A DNA stretch of 64,000 nt from Ureibacillus sinduriensis BLB-1 = JCM 15800. GTDB lineage: Bacteria > Bacillota > Bacilli > Bacillales_A > Planococcaceae. Shown here in pieces: positions 1-8,840 of this stretch (within the stretch, counting starts at the first letter, position 1; each line of letters begins with the position of its first letter). A program made the position numbers and the translations under genes. Under the pieces are notes generated by a model. The model was given only the letters and a program-made list of their open reading frames with translations, made no database searches and was not told the DNA's origin. The stretch is taken from NCBI RefSeq assembly GCF_000772955.1, contig NZ_JPVO01000051.1:124001-188000 (forward strand), given 5' to 3'.

Positions 1-1081
1 AGGTAGGGCAAGCTTTGATGAAAGTAAAAAAACTATTCAGGATATTATTCAATTTGCAATCTATCCAGAAACAAAACAATCCATTTACGGTCTCTCTGGA
101 ATGTTGAATCGCGGCGTACTGAAGATTGATGCCATCGAACATTCGATCCGGCAACTATTTGAGCTTCCAATTCATGGTGAAGTAAGAAAAGCTCTTTCCA
201 CTTTTGTGGGTGAACAAAGTGGAATCAGTATAAACGGGATTCTGATTGCTGGAACAATAAGTGTACTTGGTCAACCACTTGGGATAGCACAAGGCCAAAA
301 TCCAATTTGTCAATCTGCTAGAGCAATCTCGCTTTGGGCTCAATTTGAGCCTGGTCAATTGTTAAATTATATTACGCGCGCCGCACGAGATAACACTATG
401 GAAATGATTTTCGAAGGTGAATCAATCCATTCCAACCTATTAATCGATGGAACTTCGAATAATATTCCACTCGACTTGGATATCGTTTCGATTCTCCTGG
501 TTCCACATCTTGAGAAAATTTACAACGAGATGATTAAACGGACATTGCTTCGTGGTGAGGATGCACATAAGTGGGTAAACCGCGAGTTTTATGGCGAATG
601 GATTCCGAGTGGTTTCTTTAACGTTATTGATGGTCATACATTAAGTGTTAAAAATTATTCAGCATTTATAAAAATGTTTTACGCAACACATCACCCTGAG
701 TACAATGAAGGCTCAAAACTGATTTATCCAAATCCAGTAGGTATTTTCCTTACAAATGTTCATGGAGAACTTCTTGGCCTTCATGCTGTATCGATTCAAA
801 GAATTGAGAGTGACCATAATGGGGATTATCGAATTTACTTCTTTAATCCAAATAGTGATAGTACACAGAACTGGGGCCAAAACATTAAAGCAAGTGTCTC
901 GGGCTTTGGTGAATTGGAAGGGGAATCTTCCTTGCCGTTCCATGAATTTGTCTCCAGGATGTATGCCTATCACTATGACCCTTATGAACAAGGTGATACT
1001 TATATGGTAGAGGATCATCTAGTTGGAAAAATTGAGGCACTCGCCAAGGAGAGTTGGGGCAAAAACTATATGTGGACCTAG
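1..1081 (+). CDS. Unrecognised protein with papain-like Cys/His/Asn pattern (5'-truncated)
   Basis: The reading frame is open from base 2, so the gene starts before the window and only about 359 C-terminal residues are present. I do not recognise the family. It is clearly paralogous to the next gene: both share a GQGxNPxCQSxRAISxWAQ block, a DAHKW block, a GAHAI/GLHAV-type block and an FxNPNxDS block. Gln and Cys (codon at 308) are six residues apart, followed by His (codon 782) and Asn (codon 845); this order and the Q-to-C spacing resemble clan CA (papain-like) cysteine proteases. That is inference from the pattern only. No signal peptide can be judged because the N-terminus is missing. A terminator follows the stop codon. 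Confidence 0.8.
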   Translation, partial: GRASFDESKKTIQDIIQFAIYPETKQSIYGLSGMLNRGVLKIDAIEHSIRQLFELPIHGEVRKALSTFVGEQSGISINGILIAGTISVLGQPLGIAQGQNPICQSARAISLWAQFEPGQLLNYITRAARDNTMEMIFEGESIHSNLLIDGTSNNIPLDLDIVSILLVPHLEKIYNEMIKRTLLRGEDAHKWVNREFYGEWIPSGFFNVIDGHTLSVKNYSAFIKMFYATHHPEYNEGSKLIYPNPVGIFLTNVHGELLGLHAVSIQRIESDHNGDYRIYFFNPNSDSTQNWGQNIKASVSGFGELEGESSLPFHEFVSRMYAYHYDPYEQGDTYMVEDHLVGKIEALAKESWGKNYMWT

Positions 1082-1135
1082 ATCTCGGCTTAGAGTAGCT
1101 ATTTTTAAAAATGTATAGAAATATAATTTATTGTA

Positions 1136-1172
1136 AAGACCCGAAAATCATTTTCGTGGTCTTTTACTTTTG
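1136..1172 (+). terminator. Intrinsic terminator after the first paralogue
   Basis: A hairpin with AAAGACC paired to GGTCTTT and an inner CGAAAAT/ATTTTCG stem is followed by a T-rich tract. It lies about 55 bases after the preceding stop and separates the two tandem paralogues, so the second probably has its own promoter. Confidence 0.75.
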
Positions 1173-1334
1173 AGTAGATCGTCTATTGTAATCATTTTAA
1201 TTCCGTGGTACATTTACCAAAATTTTAAATATTCTAATAATAATATATTTATACTTTTTTCACTTTAAATGTTTAAAAACCAGCATTAATGTAAATTGTA
1301 ATTTATAGGAAATAAGCTGAAAGGAGAATGAGAT

Positions 1335-3176
1335 ATGGGACTTTACCTATTTTCATCTGAAAATTCATTTCAAAAAGCCTTTCAACAATTATTGCAAGCA
1401 CCCTTATTTAGTAAAAAACTATATCAGGAAGCAGTTTTAATCGAAGCCATGAATCTTCTTAAAGAACCCAATGGTCTAGGCAAAGTTTATCAATATGCCC
1501 CACTTTTTGATCAGGCAGGTCTGTTCTTGGGGAAACCTTGGGAAGATGTCCGAAAACTTGATGCCAATTTGGTTAGAGGGACTCTTCATGCAGGTGGCAC
1601 CACTGCTGCTGCAGAATCCTTAAGTGATTTAAGAATCCTTGCAATTGCAAAAGGTGATTATGTCCATCCCGGTATGACCTCTCTTGAAGCTGCACAATTT
1701 TTAACAAAGGTTTTGGCCCTAAATATTGATTTGCTGATTATGAAGGAAACAGAGGAAAACCGAGTAAAGCAACTATATAAAGACGAACAGGCTTCGAAGC
1801 TTTTATATTTTATTTCGGAGCACTGTTTTTCACCTCGCGTTTATGAAAACCTCTATCAAGAGGTTGATAATCTTGCCGTACAGAGGCCCATTGTCACGAA
1901 AAAAATTATGAAGCTTATTGCCAGTGCACAAAAGCTGGCAGGAGGACTTGATGGCATTAGTTCCAAGTTGAAGGAGTATGAAAGGGCTGTTTATTCACCA
2001 TCCGATTTAGCGACAGGCCCATTAGAAAGCTATGAACAGAAATTAAAGGACTGCAATGATGAGCGTCTAGTGAAAGAAGCGGAACAACTTCGCGTTACTA
2101 TGGTACAAACTGGATTAGTATCACCTTATCATGTTGTGCTTTTACACTATCTTAATAATGAAAAGCCACAATTATTAAAAGAAATGCTTGCTATTAATGA
2201 CTTAGCAAGAGTGAATCTACAGTCGAACTTCTCCTTCATTTCTTCATTGATTGCTTCTTGCATTACAATCAAAACGAGTAGAAGCATATATGGTTTACTT
2301 CGATTATTGCAAAGAGATATTTTAACTCCTGAGCTCATTAAGGAATTGGGAAACCTTATGAATGCACAGGTTTCTGAAAGTATTGTGAACAGCCTTCCTC
2401 TGGTTCATCAATTAGAAAGTAAAGAGGCATTGCCCTCTCTTCTAATATCCGATATGGTCAATATATTAGGGACACCTCTAGGAGTCGGGCAAGGTTTCAA
2501 TCCCACTTGTCAATCTACAAGAGCGATTAGCTACTGGGCACAAAAGGAACCGGTTCTGCTCTTGAAAATGTTGAATGATTTTTTAAAGTCCCATAAAATC
2601 ACCTTTTATTTTGAAGGCAGGGAAATCTCCACCGAAACAATTTCCATCGTTCCACTTGAAGATACAACCAACATTGACGCCATCTCATTATTGTTAGTGC
2701 CACATCTTGATGCAATTTATTTTGAGCTGTTGAAATTGGCGGATGGTCGCGGACAGGATGCACATAAATGGATCAATCCTGCTTTTCATATGGCGGGCAT
2801 ATGGCCTGGTTTCTCGGATGTCTATACGGATTTGGAATTTCAAACAAATTTCCGCAGGTACTATCATCCATTATACAACCCCAAAGTGAATGAAGGACTT
2901 CCCCAACCCGCCGGTATTACGATTTATAATCGTCTGGGGCAGGTGCTGGGTGCCCATGCCATTCTCATTCAAAGGGTAGCTGTCGATCCATCGGGCATCG
3001 TGCGTGTTTATTTTTATAATCCTAATAACGACAGTCTCCAAATTTGGGGGAAAGCGATTCAAACAAGTGTGACAGGAAATGGAGAATCAGAAGGCGAGTC
3101 GTCTCTTCCATTTGAAGAGTTCATTACTTTTTTATACGCGTTTCATTTTCCGCACGCATCATCTTTAACATTTTGA
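1335..3176 (+). CDS. Unrecognised 613-aa protein, full-length paralogue with papain-like Cys/His/Asn pattern
   Basis: The start is set by an AAAGGAG ribosome binding site eight bases upstream of ATG. The protein has no signal peptide or membrane segment, so it is probably cytoplasmic. The N-terminal 330 residues look largely helical. The C-terminal part, from about residue 320, matches the preceding truncated protein. Within it, Gln386 lies six residues before Cys392 in GQGFNPTC; His541 (GAHAILIQ) and Asn562 (FYNPNND) follow. The Q(-6)C, then H, then N order matches papain-fold cysteine peptidases and related amidases or acyltransferases. I cannot name a family or substrate. The tandem arrangement suggests duplication and divergence. 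Confidence 0.85.
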   Translation: MGLYLFSSENSFQKAFQQLLQAPLFSKKLYQEAVLIEAMNLLKEPNGLGKVYQYAPLFDQAGLFLGKPWEDVRKLDANLVRGTLHAGGTTAAAESLSDLRILAIAKGDYVHPGMTSLEAAQFLTKVLALNIDLLIMKETEENRVKQLYKDEQASKLLYFISEHCFSPRVYENLYQEVDNLAVQRPIVTKKIMKLIASAQKLAGGLDGISSKLKEYERAVYSPSDLATGPLESYEQKLKDCNDERLVKEAEQLRVTMVQTGLVSPYHVVLLHYLNNEKPQLLKEMLAINDLARVNLQSNFSFISSLIASCITIKTSRSIYGLLRLLQRDILTPELIKELGNLMNAQVSESIVNSLPLVHQLESKEALPSLLISDMVNILGTPLGVGQGFNPTCQSTRAISYWAQKEPVLLLKMLNDFLKSHKITFYFEGREISTETISIVPLEDTTNIDAISLLLVPHLDAIYFELLKLADGRGQDAHKWINPAFHMAGIWPGFSDVYTDLEFQTNFRRYYHPLYNPKVNEGLPQPAGITIYNRLGQVLGAHAILIQRVAVDPSGIVRVYFYNPNNDSLQIWGKAIQTSVTGNGESEGESSLPFEEFITFLYAFHFPHASSLTF

Positions 3177-3232
3177 ATAGAGTAGAATTTATACAGTTAG
3201 AAAATAGGGAGAAAATAGATCCCACTTATCAA

Positions 3233-3296
3233 TTAAAATACCTTGCATAGGTGGATTAAAGCCTCCCTTACTCCATCTACACGAGGTATTTCTTTA
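3233..3296. terminator. Stem-loop between convergent genes, possible bidirectional terminator
   Basis: AAATACCT and AGGTATTT form an outer stem, with a shorter inner GGTGGA/TCCATC stem. It sits between the ends of the plus-strand paralogue and the minus-strand gamma-glutamyltransferase, and is followed by TTCTTT on the plus side. The stem is interrupted, so confidence is moderate. Confidence 0.5.
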
Positions 3297-3334
3297 TGAA
3301 CAAAGTAGGAATAATTATTTACTTAGCAACTGCA

Positions 3335-4936
3335 TTACCAAGCTGCCACCATTCCATCTGTTCTTGATTCTGTTCCCCCTGCCAGCACACCGGTTTGCGG
3401 ATTTCTCCAGATGATTTGCCCACGGCCAAAGCTGCCTCCATCAGGCATCACTTCAATTTCATGCCCTTTTCTTTGCAGTGCCTGAACTAAATAATTCGGA
3501 AACTCCGGTTCCACATGAACTTTTTTTCCACCAACCCATTGCCACCTTGGGGCATCCAATGCAGCTTGCGGATTCAAAAGATAATCGATTGTATTTGTGA
3601 CAACTTGGAGATGCCCTTGAGGTTGCATATAGCCGCCCATTACACCAAATGGTCCCACTGCTTCTCCATTTTTGGATAAAAACCCTGGAATAATTGTGTG
3701 GAAAGATCGTTTTCCAGGCTTCAAAAAGTTGGGGTGGCTTTCATCCAAGGAGAAATCAGCTCCACGGTTTTGCATACTGATGCCGGTACCTGGAATGACA
3801 ATTCCCGAACCAAATCCCATATAGTTGCTTTGAATAAAAGAAACCATGTTCCCTTCATCATCTGCAGTGGCTAAATAGACTGTCCCGCCCTTCGGCAACT
3901 CATACGGAACCGGTTCGATAGCCGTTTCGCAAATCGCTTTTACACGTTGTGCAGCGTATTCCTTGGATAATAAATGTTCGACACTGATTGGCATTTCGCT
4001 CATTTCCGTGATAAATGCTAGTCCATCCGTAAACGCTAATTTCATTGCTTCAATTTGATGATGATATGTATCCGCAGATTGCCACTTTGGCATATCAAGC
4101 TGTTCAAAAATATTCAAGGCCATTAAGGTCACCATCCCTTGGCCATTCGGAGGAATTTCCCATATATCGTAGCCACGATAGTTCGTAGAAATCGGTTTTA
4201 CCCATTCAGGGTTGTAAGCAGCTAAGTCGTTTTTTCTTAAGAAACCTCCATGCTCCACCATGAAGTCTTCTATTTTTTGTGCCAATTCGCCTTCATAAAA
4301 ATCGCGGGCATTCGTCTTCGCTATCGTCCTCAGTGTCTCAGCGTGACCTTTTGAACTCCATACTTCACCGATATCCGGAACTCGGCCACCAGGGGCAAAA
4401 GTATGGAACCACTCCTCAAATTCTTTTCCTTTTAATCTTTTGTATGCTTGATAAGCTTTGTTCCAATACTTTCCTAGCACCGGTGATAAAGGAAATCCTT
4501 CCTCCGCGTATAATATGGCTGGCTGTAATACATCTTCCAGAGATAATCTGCCAAACCTTTTTGAAAGTTCCGCCCATGCAGCAGGTGCCCCAGGTACTGT
4601 AATTGGTTCAACCCCCATTTTGGGCATTTTATCATAACCAAGAGCTTTAATTGCCTCAGCAGTTAGTAATTCTGGCGACGGGCCTGAGGCATTTAGTCCA
4701 TGAAGCTCCCCTTTTGCCCAAACAAGTGCAAAGGCATCTCCCCCAATGCCGTTAGAAGTAGGTTCCAAGACGGTAAGCGCTGCGGCGGTTGCGATGGCTG
4801 CATCTATAGCATTGCCGCCTTTTTGAAGAATATCAAGACCAACTTGTGCTGCAAGTGGTTGCGAGGTAGCTACCATGCCCCTTTTAGCAAAAACCGTATG
4901 CCGCTTTGATGGAAATGGATGATTTAAATAATCCAA
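3335..4936 (-). CDS. Gamma-glutamyltransferase family protein, YwrD-like
   Basis: This 533-residue Ntn-hydrolase transfers or hydrolyses gamma-glutamyl groups (glutathione-type substrates). The family autocleaves before a catalytic Thr; here Thr352 in the GGTVYLATADDEGN segment fits that position and would separate large and small subunits. Conserved blocks include GMVATSQPLA near the N-terminus, GGNAIDAAIA, NGIGGDAFA and the small-subunit MQNRG motif. There is no signal peptide, unlike secreted GGTs, so it resembles cytosolic Bacillus YwrD more than Ggt. It is transcribed alone. The exact physiological substrate cannot be told from sequence. Confidence 0.93.
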   Translation of the reverse strand: MDYLNHPFPSKRHTVFAKRGMVATSQPLAAQVGLDILQKGGNAIDAAIATAAALTVLEPTSNGIGGDAFALVWAKGELHGLNASGPSPELLTAEAIKALGYDKMPKMGVEPITVPGAPAAWAELSKRFGRLSLEDVLQPAILYAEEGFPLSPVLGKYWNKAYQAYKRLKGKEFEEWFHTFAPGGRVPDIGEVWSSKGHAETLRTIAKTNARDFYEGELAQKIEDFMVEHGGFLRKNDLAAYNPEWVKPISTNYRGYDIWEIPPNGQGMVTLMALNIFEQLDMPKWQSADTYHHQIEAMKLAFTDGLAFITEMSEMPISVEHLLSKEYAAQRVKAICETAIEPVPYELPKGGTVYLATADDEGNMVSFIQSNYMGFGSGIVIPGTGISMQNRGADFSLDESHPNFLKPGKRSFHTIIPGFLSKNGEAVGPFGVMGGYMQPQGHLQVVTNTIDYLLNPQAALDAPRWQWVGGKKVHVEPEFPNYLVQALQRKGHEIEVMPDGGSFGRGQIIWRNPQTGVLAGGTESRTDGMVAAW

Positions 4937-5048
4937 CTAATACACTCCTTCTAACTCTCTATTTTGTCTATAACTTTGAGAGTACATAGAAATACTAGTA
5001 CTCTGTTTTTACTATTGAAAATAATATCAGAAAAATCAAACAAAAATA

Positions 5049-5076
5049 ACCCCGTAGATTTCCACTCTACGGGGTC
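5049..5076 (-). terminator. Intrinsic terminator of the 92-aa gene
   Basis: A perfect CCCCGTAGA/TCTACGGGG hairpin lies ten bases beyond the stop of the small minus-strand gene. On the minus strand it is followed by TTATTTTTG. Confidence 0.8.
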
Positions 5077-5085
5077 CAATTTATT

Positions 5086-5364
5086 TTACTGTTCTTCCAC
5101 AATTTGTTTAACGTCATTTAATTGTTTCTTCGCCTGCTCCAGCAGTTCCTTATTTTGCTCCACTGTATCCAGATGTTCATTATGCTGGATTGCATTTAGC
5201 AGGGCATTTTCCGCATGTTCGATTGAATTGAAGGCATGCTCAACCGCTATTTCCTGTGGATGGGACATCGCCTGCTTTACTGCGCGATCTGCCCGCTGAA
5301 CAGAATTACTAAATAACGTGCTTGGATGGTCTTGTTTCCAACTTGTATCTGAGTGCTTAGCCAA
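5086..5364 (-). CDS. Small hypothetical protein, 92 aa, TTG start
   Basis: I do not recognise this protein. A TTG start is preferred because AAGGGGAG lies seven bases upstream of it; the longer frame extends into sequence without a good ribosome binding site. The product is hydrophilic, helical and rich in Gln, Glu, His and Ala, with a C-terminal stretch likely to form a coiled coil. No membrane segment or cysteine is present. It is flanked by its own terminator and by the Nudix gene upstream in the same direction. It may be a small Bacillales-specific protein of unknown function. Confidence 0.7.
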   Translation of the reverse strand: MAKHSDTSWKQDHPSTLFSNSVQRADRAVKQAMSHPQEIAVEHAFNSIEHAENALLNAIQHNEHLDTVEQNKELLEQAKKQLNDVKQIVEEQ

Positions 5365-5543
5365 TTTTGCATCTCCCCTTCGTAAGAATTCGATAACACA
5401 ACGTTTATCTAGAGTTAGTATTGTATTATGTCCAGAAAGTATGCACAGGCTAAGTACAAGAAAAATATGAGCAAACGCCAAAAAAAAGCAACTTATTATG
5501 ACCTTGGGATAATGAAGTGATTTCCCAAGCTTCTAATCGACTT

Positions 5544-6158
5544 TCATTTCAAACGTTCTAAAAAGTATTTTAAAATCCGAGCTGTCAGCCCCCAAATTGT
5601 ATAATCTCCATAATCAAAAAACCATTCTTCTATGGATCGGGCTCTCCACTGATATTCGGATCCATTCATGATTTTATGGAACGGGAAATCTGTAGATGGC
5701 CTAGGTTCCACTGACACCGAATGACAATAAGGCTCATAGTCCACCAACCATTTAAGTGGTATGGTAAACACTTCTTCCACTTCATCTTTATTGAAAGTAT
5801 GAAGTGAATAACTATTTAAAATCGCAACAAATGGATAAACGACAAACGAGGAGGAAGTGACAAATGGGCTTAAACTAGCAATTACCTCGACGGATTTAGG
5901 TTCGATACCTAATTCTTCATGTGTTTCCCTTATTGCAGCTTCAAGCGGTGATGCATCTGACAAATCGATTTTACCGCCGGGAAAGCTAATATCCCCAGGC
6001 TGTTTTCTCATCTTTAATGAGCGCACTTCAAAAAGCACATGCCATTCTTCCTCCACCAAAACCAATGGAATCAATACCGCCGAACGAAATGCTGTATCCT
6101 CTCCTATAAAAAGAGGCTGTTTTTGCTTTAGTTGCTCCCTCAATTTATCTAGTCCCAT
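5544..6158 (-). CDS. CoA-type Nudix hydrolase (CoA pyrophosphatase-like)
   Basis: This 204-residue protein carries a Nudix box, GGKIDLSDASPLEAAIRETH followed by EELGI, at about residues 61-85. The preceding LFEVRSLKMRKQPGDISFP block matches the extra signature of the CoA pyrophosphatase subgroup (RxxxxRxxPGxxxFPGG). It likely cleaves CoA or derivatives into 3',5'-ADP and 4'-phosphopantetheine using Mg2+ or Mn2+; this is family knowledge, not proven here. It starts at ATG with an upstream GGGGG-containing site and appears monocistronic. The length is typical. Confidence 0.92.
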   Translation of the reverse strand: MGLDKLREQLKQKQPLFIGEDTAFRSAVLIPLVLVEEEWHVLFEVRSLKMRKQPGDISFPGGKIDLSDASPLEAAIRETHEELGIEPKSVEVIASLSPFVTSSSFVVYPFVAILNSYSLHTFNKDEVEEVFTIPLKWLVDYEPYCHSVSVEPRPSTDFPFHKIMNGSEYQWRARSIEEWFFDYGDYTIWGLTARILKYFLERLK

Positions 6159-6171
6159 ATTATTTCCCCCA

Positions 6172-6557
6172 ACTTTTTTCTTTATCCCTTTATCGTATCA
6201 CGACAATTTTCTTGAAAGGAGATTTTCAAAAATTTTATTACTTTGAAAAGACCATACGGAATACTGCTCTACAAAAGTTGGTCTTACCCTCATTCGAATA
6301 TTGCTTTAGTTTCGAAAGATTGTTCTTTATTACTTCTATTGATACCTACTTCATGCTTTAAACATACATTTCATTCAAGCAAATATATCAGCCAATCTAA
6401 CAATGTTTGAAATAATGCAAAATGAACAAACGAATAACCATCTAAACAGTAGGGCACCTTATTTAATATTCATTTTCTTATACTTGAGTGAAGAAGTTCA
6501 ATAAGGTGACGAATAACACGCTGGCAATTTTGCGTGTTTATTGAGGAGGTTCAGAAA
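6172..6557. promoter_or_regulatory. Intergenic region with inverted repeat before the DASS transporter
   Basis: Nearly 390 bases separate the divergent Nudix and transporter genes. The only clear structure is an inverted repeat, AACACGC (6515-6521) and GCGTGTT (6532-6538), that ends just before the GAGGAGG ribosome binding site. It could be an operator or an mRNA hairpin affecting translation. No convincing -35/-10 pair was picked. Confidence 0.4.
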
Positions 6558-7976
6558 GTGAATCAAAGAAATGAAGTGAAAATTATCCCCTTACTGGTCG
6601 TTATTCTTATAGGTGCAGTTATTTGGTTGATTCCCCCTCCAGGTGGTTTGCAAGTTCAGGCTTGGCATCTATTTGCGATTTTTGTTGCGACTATTATTGG
6701 ACTTATTATAAAGCCTATTCCGATGGGGAGTATGGCTATTTTGGCATTAACCGTCATTACAGTGACCAAAACTTTAACACTTGAGGAAGCCTTAAGTGGT
6801 TTTCAAAACTCGACGATTTGGTTGATCGTTATTGCTTTCTTCATTTCCAGAGGCTTTATTAAAACTGGGCTTGGTACACGGGTAGCTTACCTCTTTGTTC
6901 GTTTGTTCGGCAAAAAAACTTTGGGTTTATCCTATTCATTGATAGCAAGTGATTTGATTCTTTCCCCAGCGATGCCCTCGAACACCGCACGTGCTGGGGG
7001 AATTTTACTGCCGATTATCCGCTCGTTATCGGAGACTTATGGCTCACGGACGGGCGATGGGACGGAACGGAAAATTGGCGCATTTCTAACCGCAACTTCT
7101 TTCCAGGCGAATATGATTACATCTGCTATGTTCTTAACAGCAATGGCAGCCAATCCATTGGCTGCGAAAATGGCCGAAGAAGTTGCAGGTGCCTCAATTT
7201 CTTGGGTAGGCTGGATGACGGCTGCAATTGTACCAGGTATTATCAGCTTAATTGTCGTGCCATTTGTGATTTATAAACTATACCCTCCAGAAATTAAAGA
7301 GACTCCTTCGGCAGCGACGGAAGCAACGAAAAAGCTTGAAGAAATGGGCCCTTTAAAGCGGGAAGAATTATACATGATCGGTATTTTCCTTCTTTTGGTC
7401 GGCTTATGGATCTTTGGCTCAAAGCTTAATCTGGATACTACTGTTACAGCTTTTATCGGCTTAGTTTTATTGTTGCTTACACAAGTGTTAACTTGGTCGG
7501 ATATTAAACAAGAACAAGGCGCATGGGATACACTCATTTGGTTTTCCGTCCTAGTTATGATGGCCATGTACTTAAATAGCACCGGAATGATTCCTTGGTT
7601 TAGCGAAATGGTGCAAGGAATGATTGGCGAGACTTCCTGGATGCTGGCTTTAATCGTACTTGCCATAGTCTATTTCTATTCGCACTACTTTTTTGCCAGT
7701 AATACGGCTCATGTAAGTGCGATGTATGCGGCATTTCTTTCAGTTATAGTAGCTGCCGGGGCACCCCCATTAGTATCAGCTTTGTTGTTGGCATTTTTCA
7801 GTAATCTATTCGGCTGCTTAACGAACTATGGGAGTGGTCCTGCGCCGGTCTTCTTCGGGACAGGCTACGTAACACAAGAGAAATGGTGGGGACTTGGTTT
7901 TGTCATTTCTATTATTCACATAGTGATCTGGCTCTTTATTGGAGGACTTTGGTGGAAAGCTCTTGGCCTATGGTAA
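6558..7976 (+). CDS. DASS-family anion/sodium symporter (dicarboxylate/malate transporter)
   Basis: The GTG start at 6558 is preferred because GAGGAGGTT lies about eight bases upstream; this gives 472 residues, the normal length of the family. The protein has around 12 hydrophobic segments and the SNTARAGG motif in the first repeat with SNTAHVSAMYAA in the second, the conserved substrate and sodium binding loops of the divalent anion:Na+ symporters. It resembles Bacillus YflS and plant 2-oxoglutarate/malate translocators, so the substrate is probably a C4 or C5 dicarboxylate; citrate is less likely but not excluded. No two-component sensor for dicarboxylates lies next to it. Confidence 0.9.
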   Translation: MNQRNEVKIIPLLVVILIGAVIWLIPPPGGLQVQAWHLFAIFVATIIGLIIKPIPMGSMAILALTVITVTKTLTLEEALSGFQNSTIWLIVIAFFISRGFIKTGLGTRVAYLFVRLFGKKTLGLSYSLIASDLILSPAMPSNTARAGGILLPIIRSLSETYGSRTGDGTERKIGAFLTATSFQANMITSAMFLTAMAANPLAAKMAEEVAGASISWVGWMTAAIVPGIISLIVVPFVIYKLYPPEIKETPSAATEATKKLEEMGPLKREELYMIGIFLLLVGLWIFGSKLNLDTTVTAFIGLVLLLLTQVLTWSDIKQEQGAWDTLIWFSVLVMMAMYLNSTGMIPWFSEMVQGMIGETSWMLALIVLAIVYFYSHYFFASNTAHVSAMYAAFLSVIVAAGAPPLVSALLLAFFSNLFGCLTNYGSGPAPVFFGTGYVTQEKWWGLGFVISIIHIVIWLFIGGLWWKALGLW

Positions 7977-8047
7977 GGATTGTAAGTAACTTCCCACGGT
8001 ATTGGAAGAGGTAAGTCAAAACGGCAATTATGTTGCACTTTTTTATA

Positions 8048-8090
8048 TTAAGGGAAAAAAGGGGCTATTCAAGTAAACGGCTCCCTTTTC
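8048..8090. terminator. Bidirectional terminator between convergent genes
   Basis: A-rich AAAAAAGGGGC pairs with GCTCCCTTTT (one bulge), followed by TCTATT on the plus strand and preceded by A-rich sequence that gives a T-tract on the minus strand. It lies between the transporter and the YxjI-like gene. Confidence 0.65.
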
Positions 8091-8092
8091 TA

Positions 8093-8590
8093 TTACATAC
8101 TATCGGCTCCAGAAGAAACTCCTTGATCCGCTTTGACGCAATCGATGGCAACAACGAGTGCTATAATAACGGCTTCCATCGCTTCATCAAAAATTTCGAC
8201 CTCGTAGCTATCACCCCATGTAAACCATCTTTTGCTCACATTGCCGATCATTACGCCATGCTGCATTATTTGAAAATCCATATCCCACCAATTTCCCTGC
8301 ACTTCAATCCCCGCAGCGTCAATCGTATAGCGGGGTTTAAAAAACGTAAACTCCTTCTTAATCGTTATTGCTTCTTTGCCATCTACCTCAACAAAAAATA
8401 CCGGCAAGAAGCTAAAAACTTTTTTCGTAATAAGCGCCACTTCATCCCTTGTTGTATTCATAATGGTGAAAGTCTTTGGGATCTGCAAAAAACTGCCCTC
8501 CACAAAATAAATATCATTTTCCAGCTGATCCTTCACTGTAAACTTCCCACTTAAACTAAAGACCTTCTGTTTCATATATAGTTTTTTCAT
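8093..8590 (-). CDS. LURP-one-related (DUF567) family protein, YxjI-like
   Basis: The 165-residue product matches the tubby-like LURP-one-related fold: a series of short beta strands with KQKVFSLSGKFTVKD near the start, IPKTFTIMN, FFKPRYTIDAAG and a closing helix with AVVIALVVAIDCVKADQ character. Bacillus YxjI is the closest named protein I recall; its function is unknown, although the tubby fold suggests membrane phospholipid or scramblase-type roles. The ATG at 8590 is chosen over the upstream in-frame codon because AAGAAGGTG lies just ahead of it. It is monocistronic and ends at the terminator shared with the transporter. Confidence 0.88.
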   Translation of the reverse strand: MKKLYMKQKVFSLSGKFTVKDQLENDIYFVEGSFLQIPKTFTIMNTTRDEVALITKKVFSFLPVFFVEVDGKEAITIKKEFTFFKPRYTIDAAGIEVQGNWWDMDFQIMQHGVMIGNVSKRWFTWGDSYEVEIFDEAMEAVIIALVVAIDCVKADQGVSSGADSM

Positions 8591-8840
8591 TTCTAGCACC
8601 TTCTTTAACTATATTTGATTTTCGCTTGGTAACTGTAACTAACATTCCCGATGACAATTATCATCACTCACACCATATTGGTTTAGTATTATATACGGTT
8701 AACCAAACAGAAAGTTCTGTTATTTCATGGTAACATTCGCAATTTGCGCATACTGCAATGGGTTCGGGGGAAAATAAAACATTATTGGCTTCTTTGCAAC
8801 TATAAAAATATTTTCAATTTATGACTAAGGAGTATAGCGG

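Noticed and set aside
8030-8554. Open frame of 174 codons on the plus strand
   Set aside because: It is antisense to the YxjI-like gene, lacks a ribosome binding site and has no protein-like composition.
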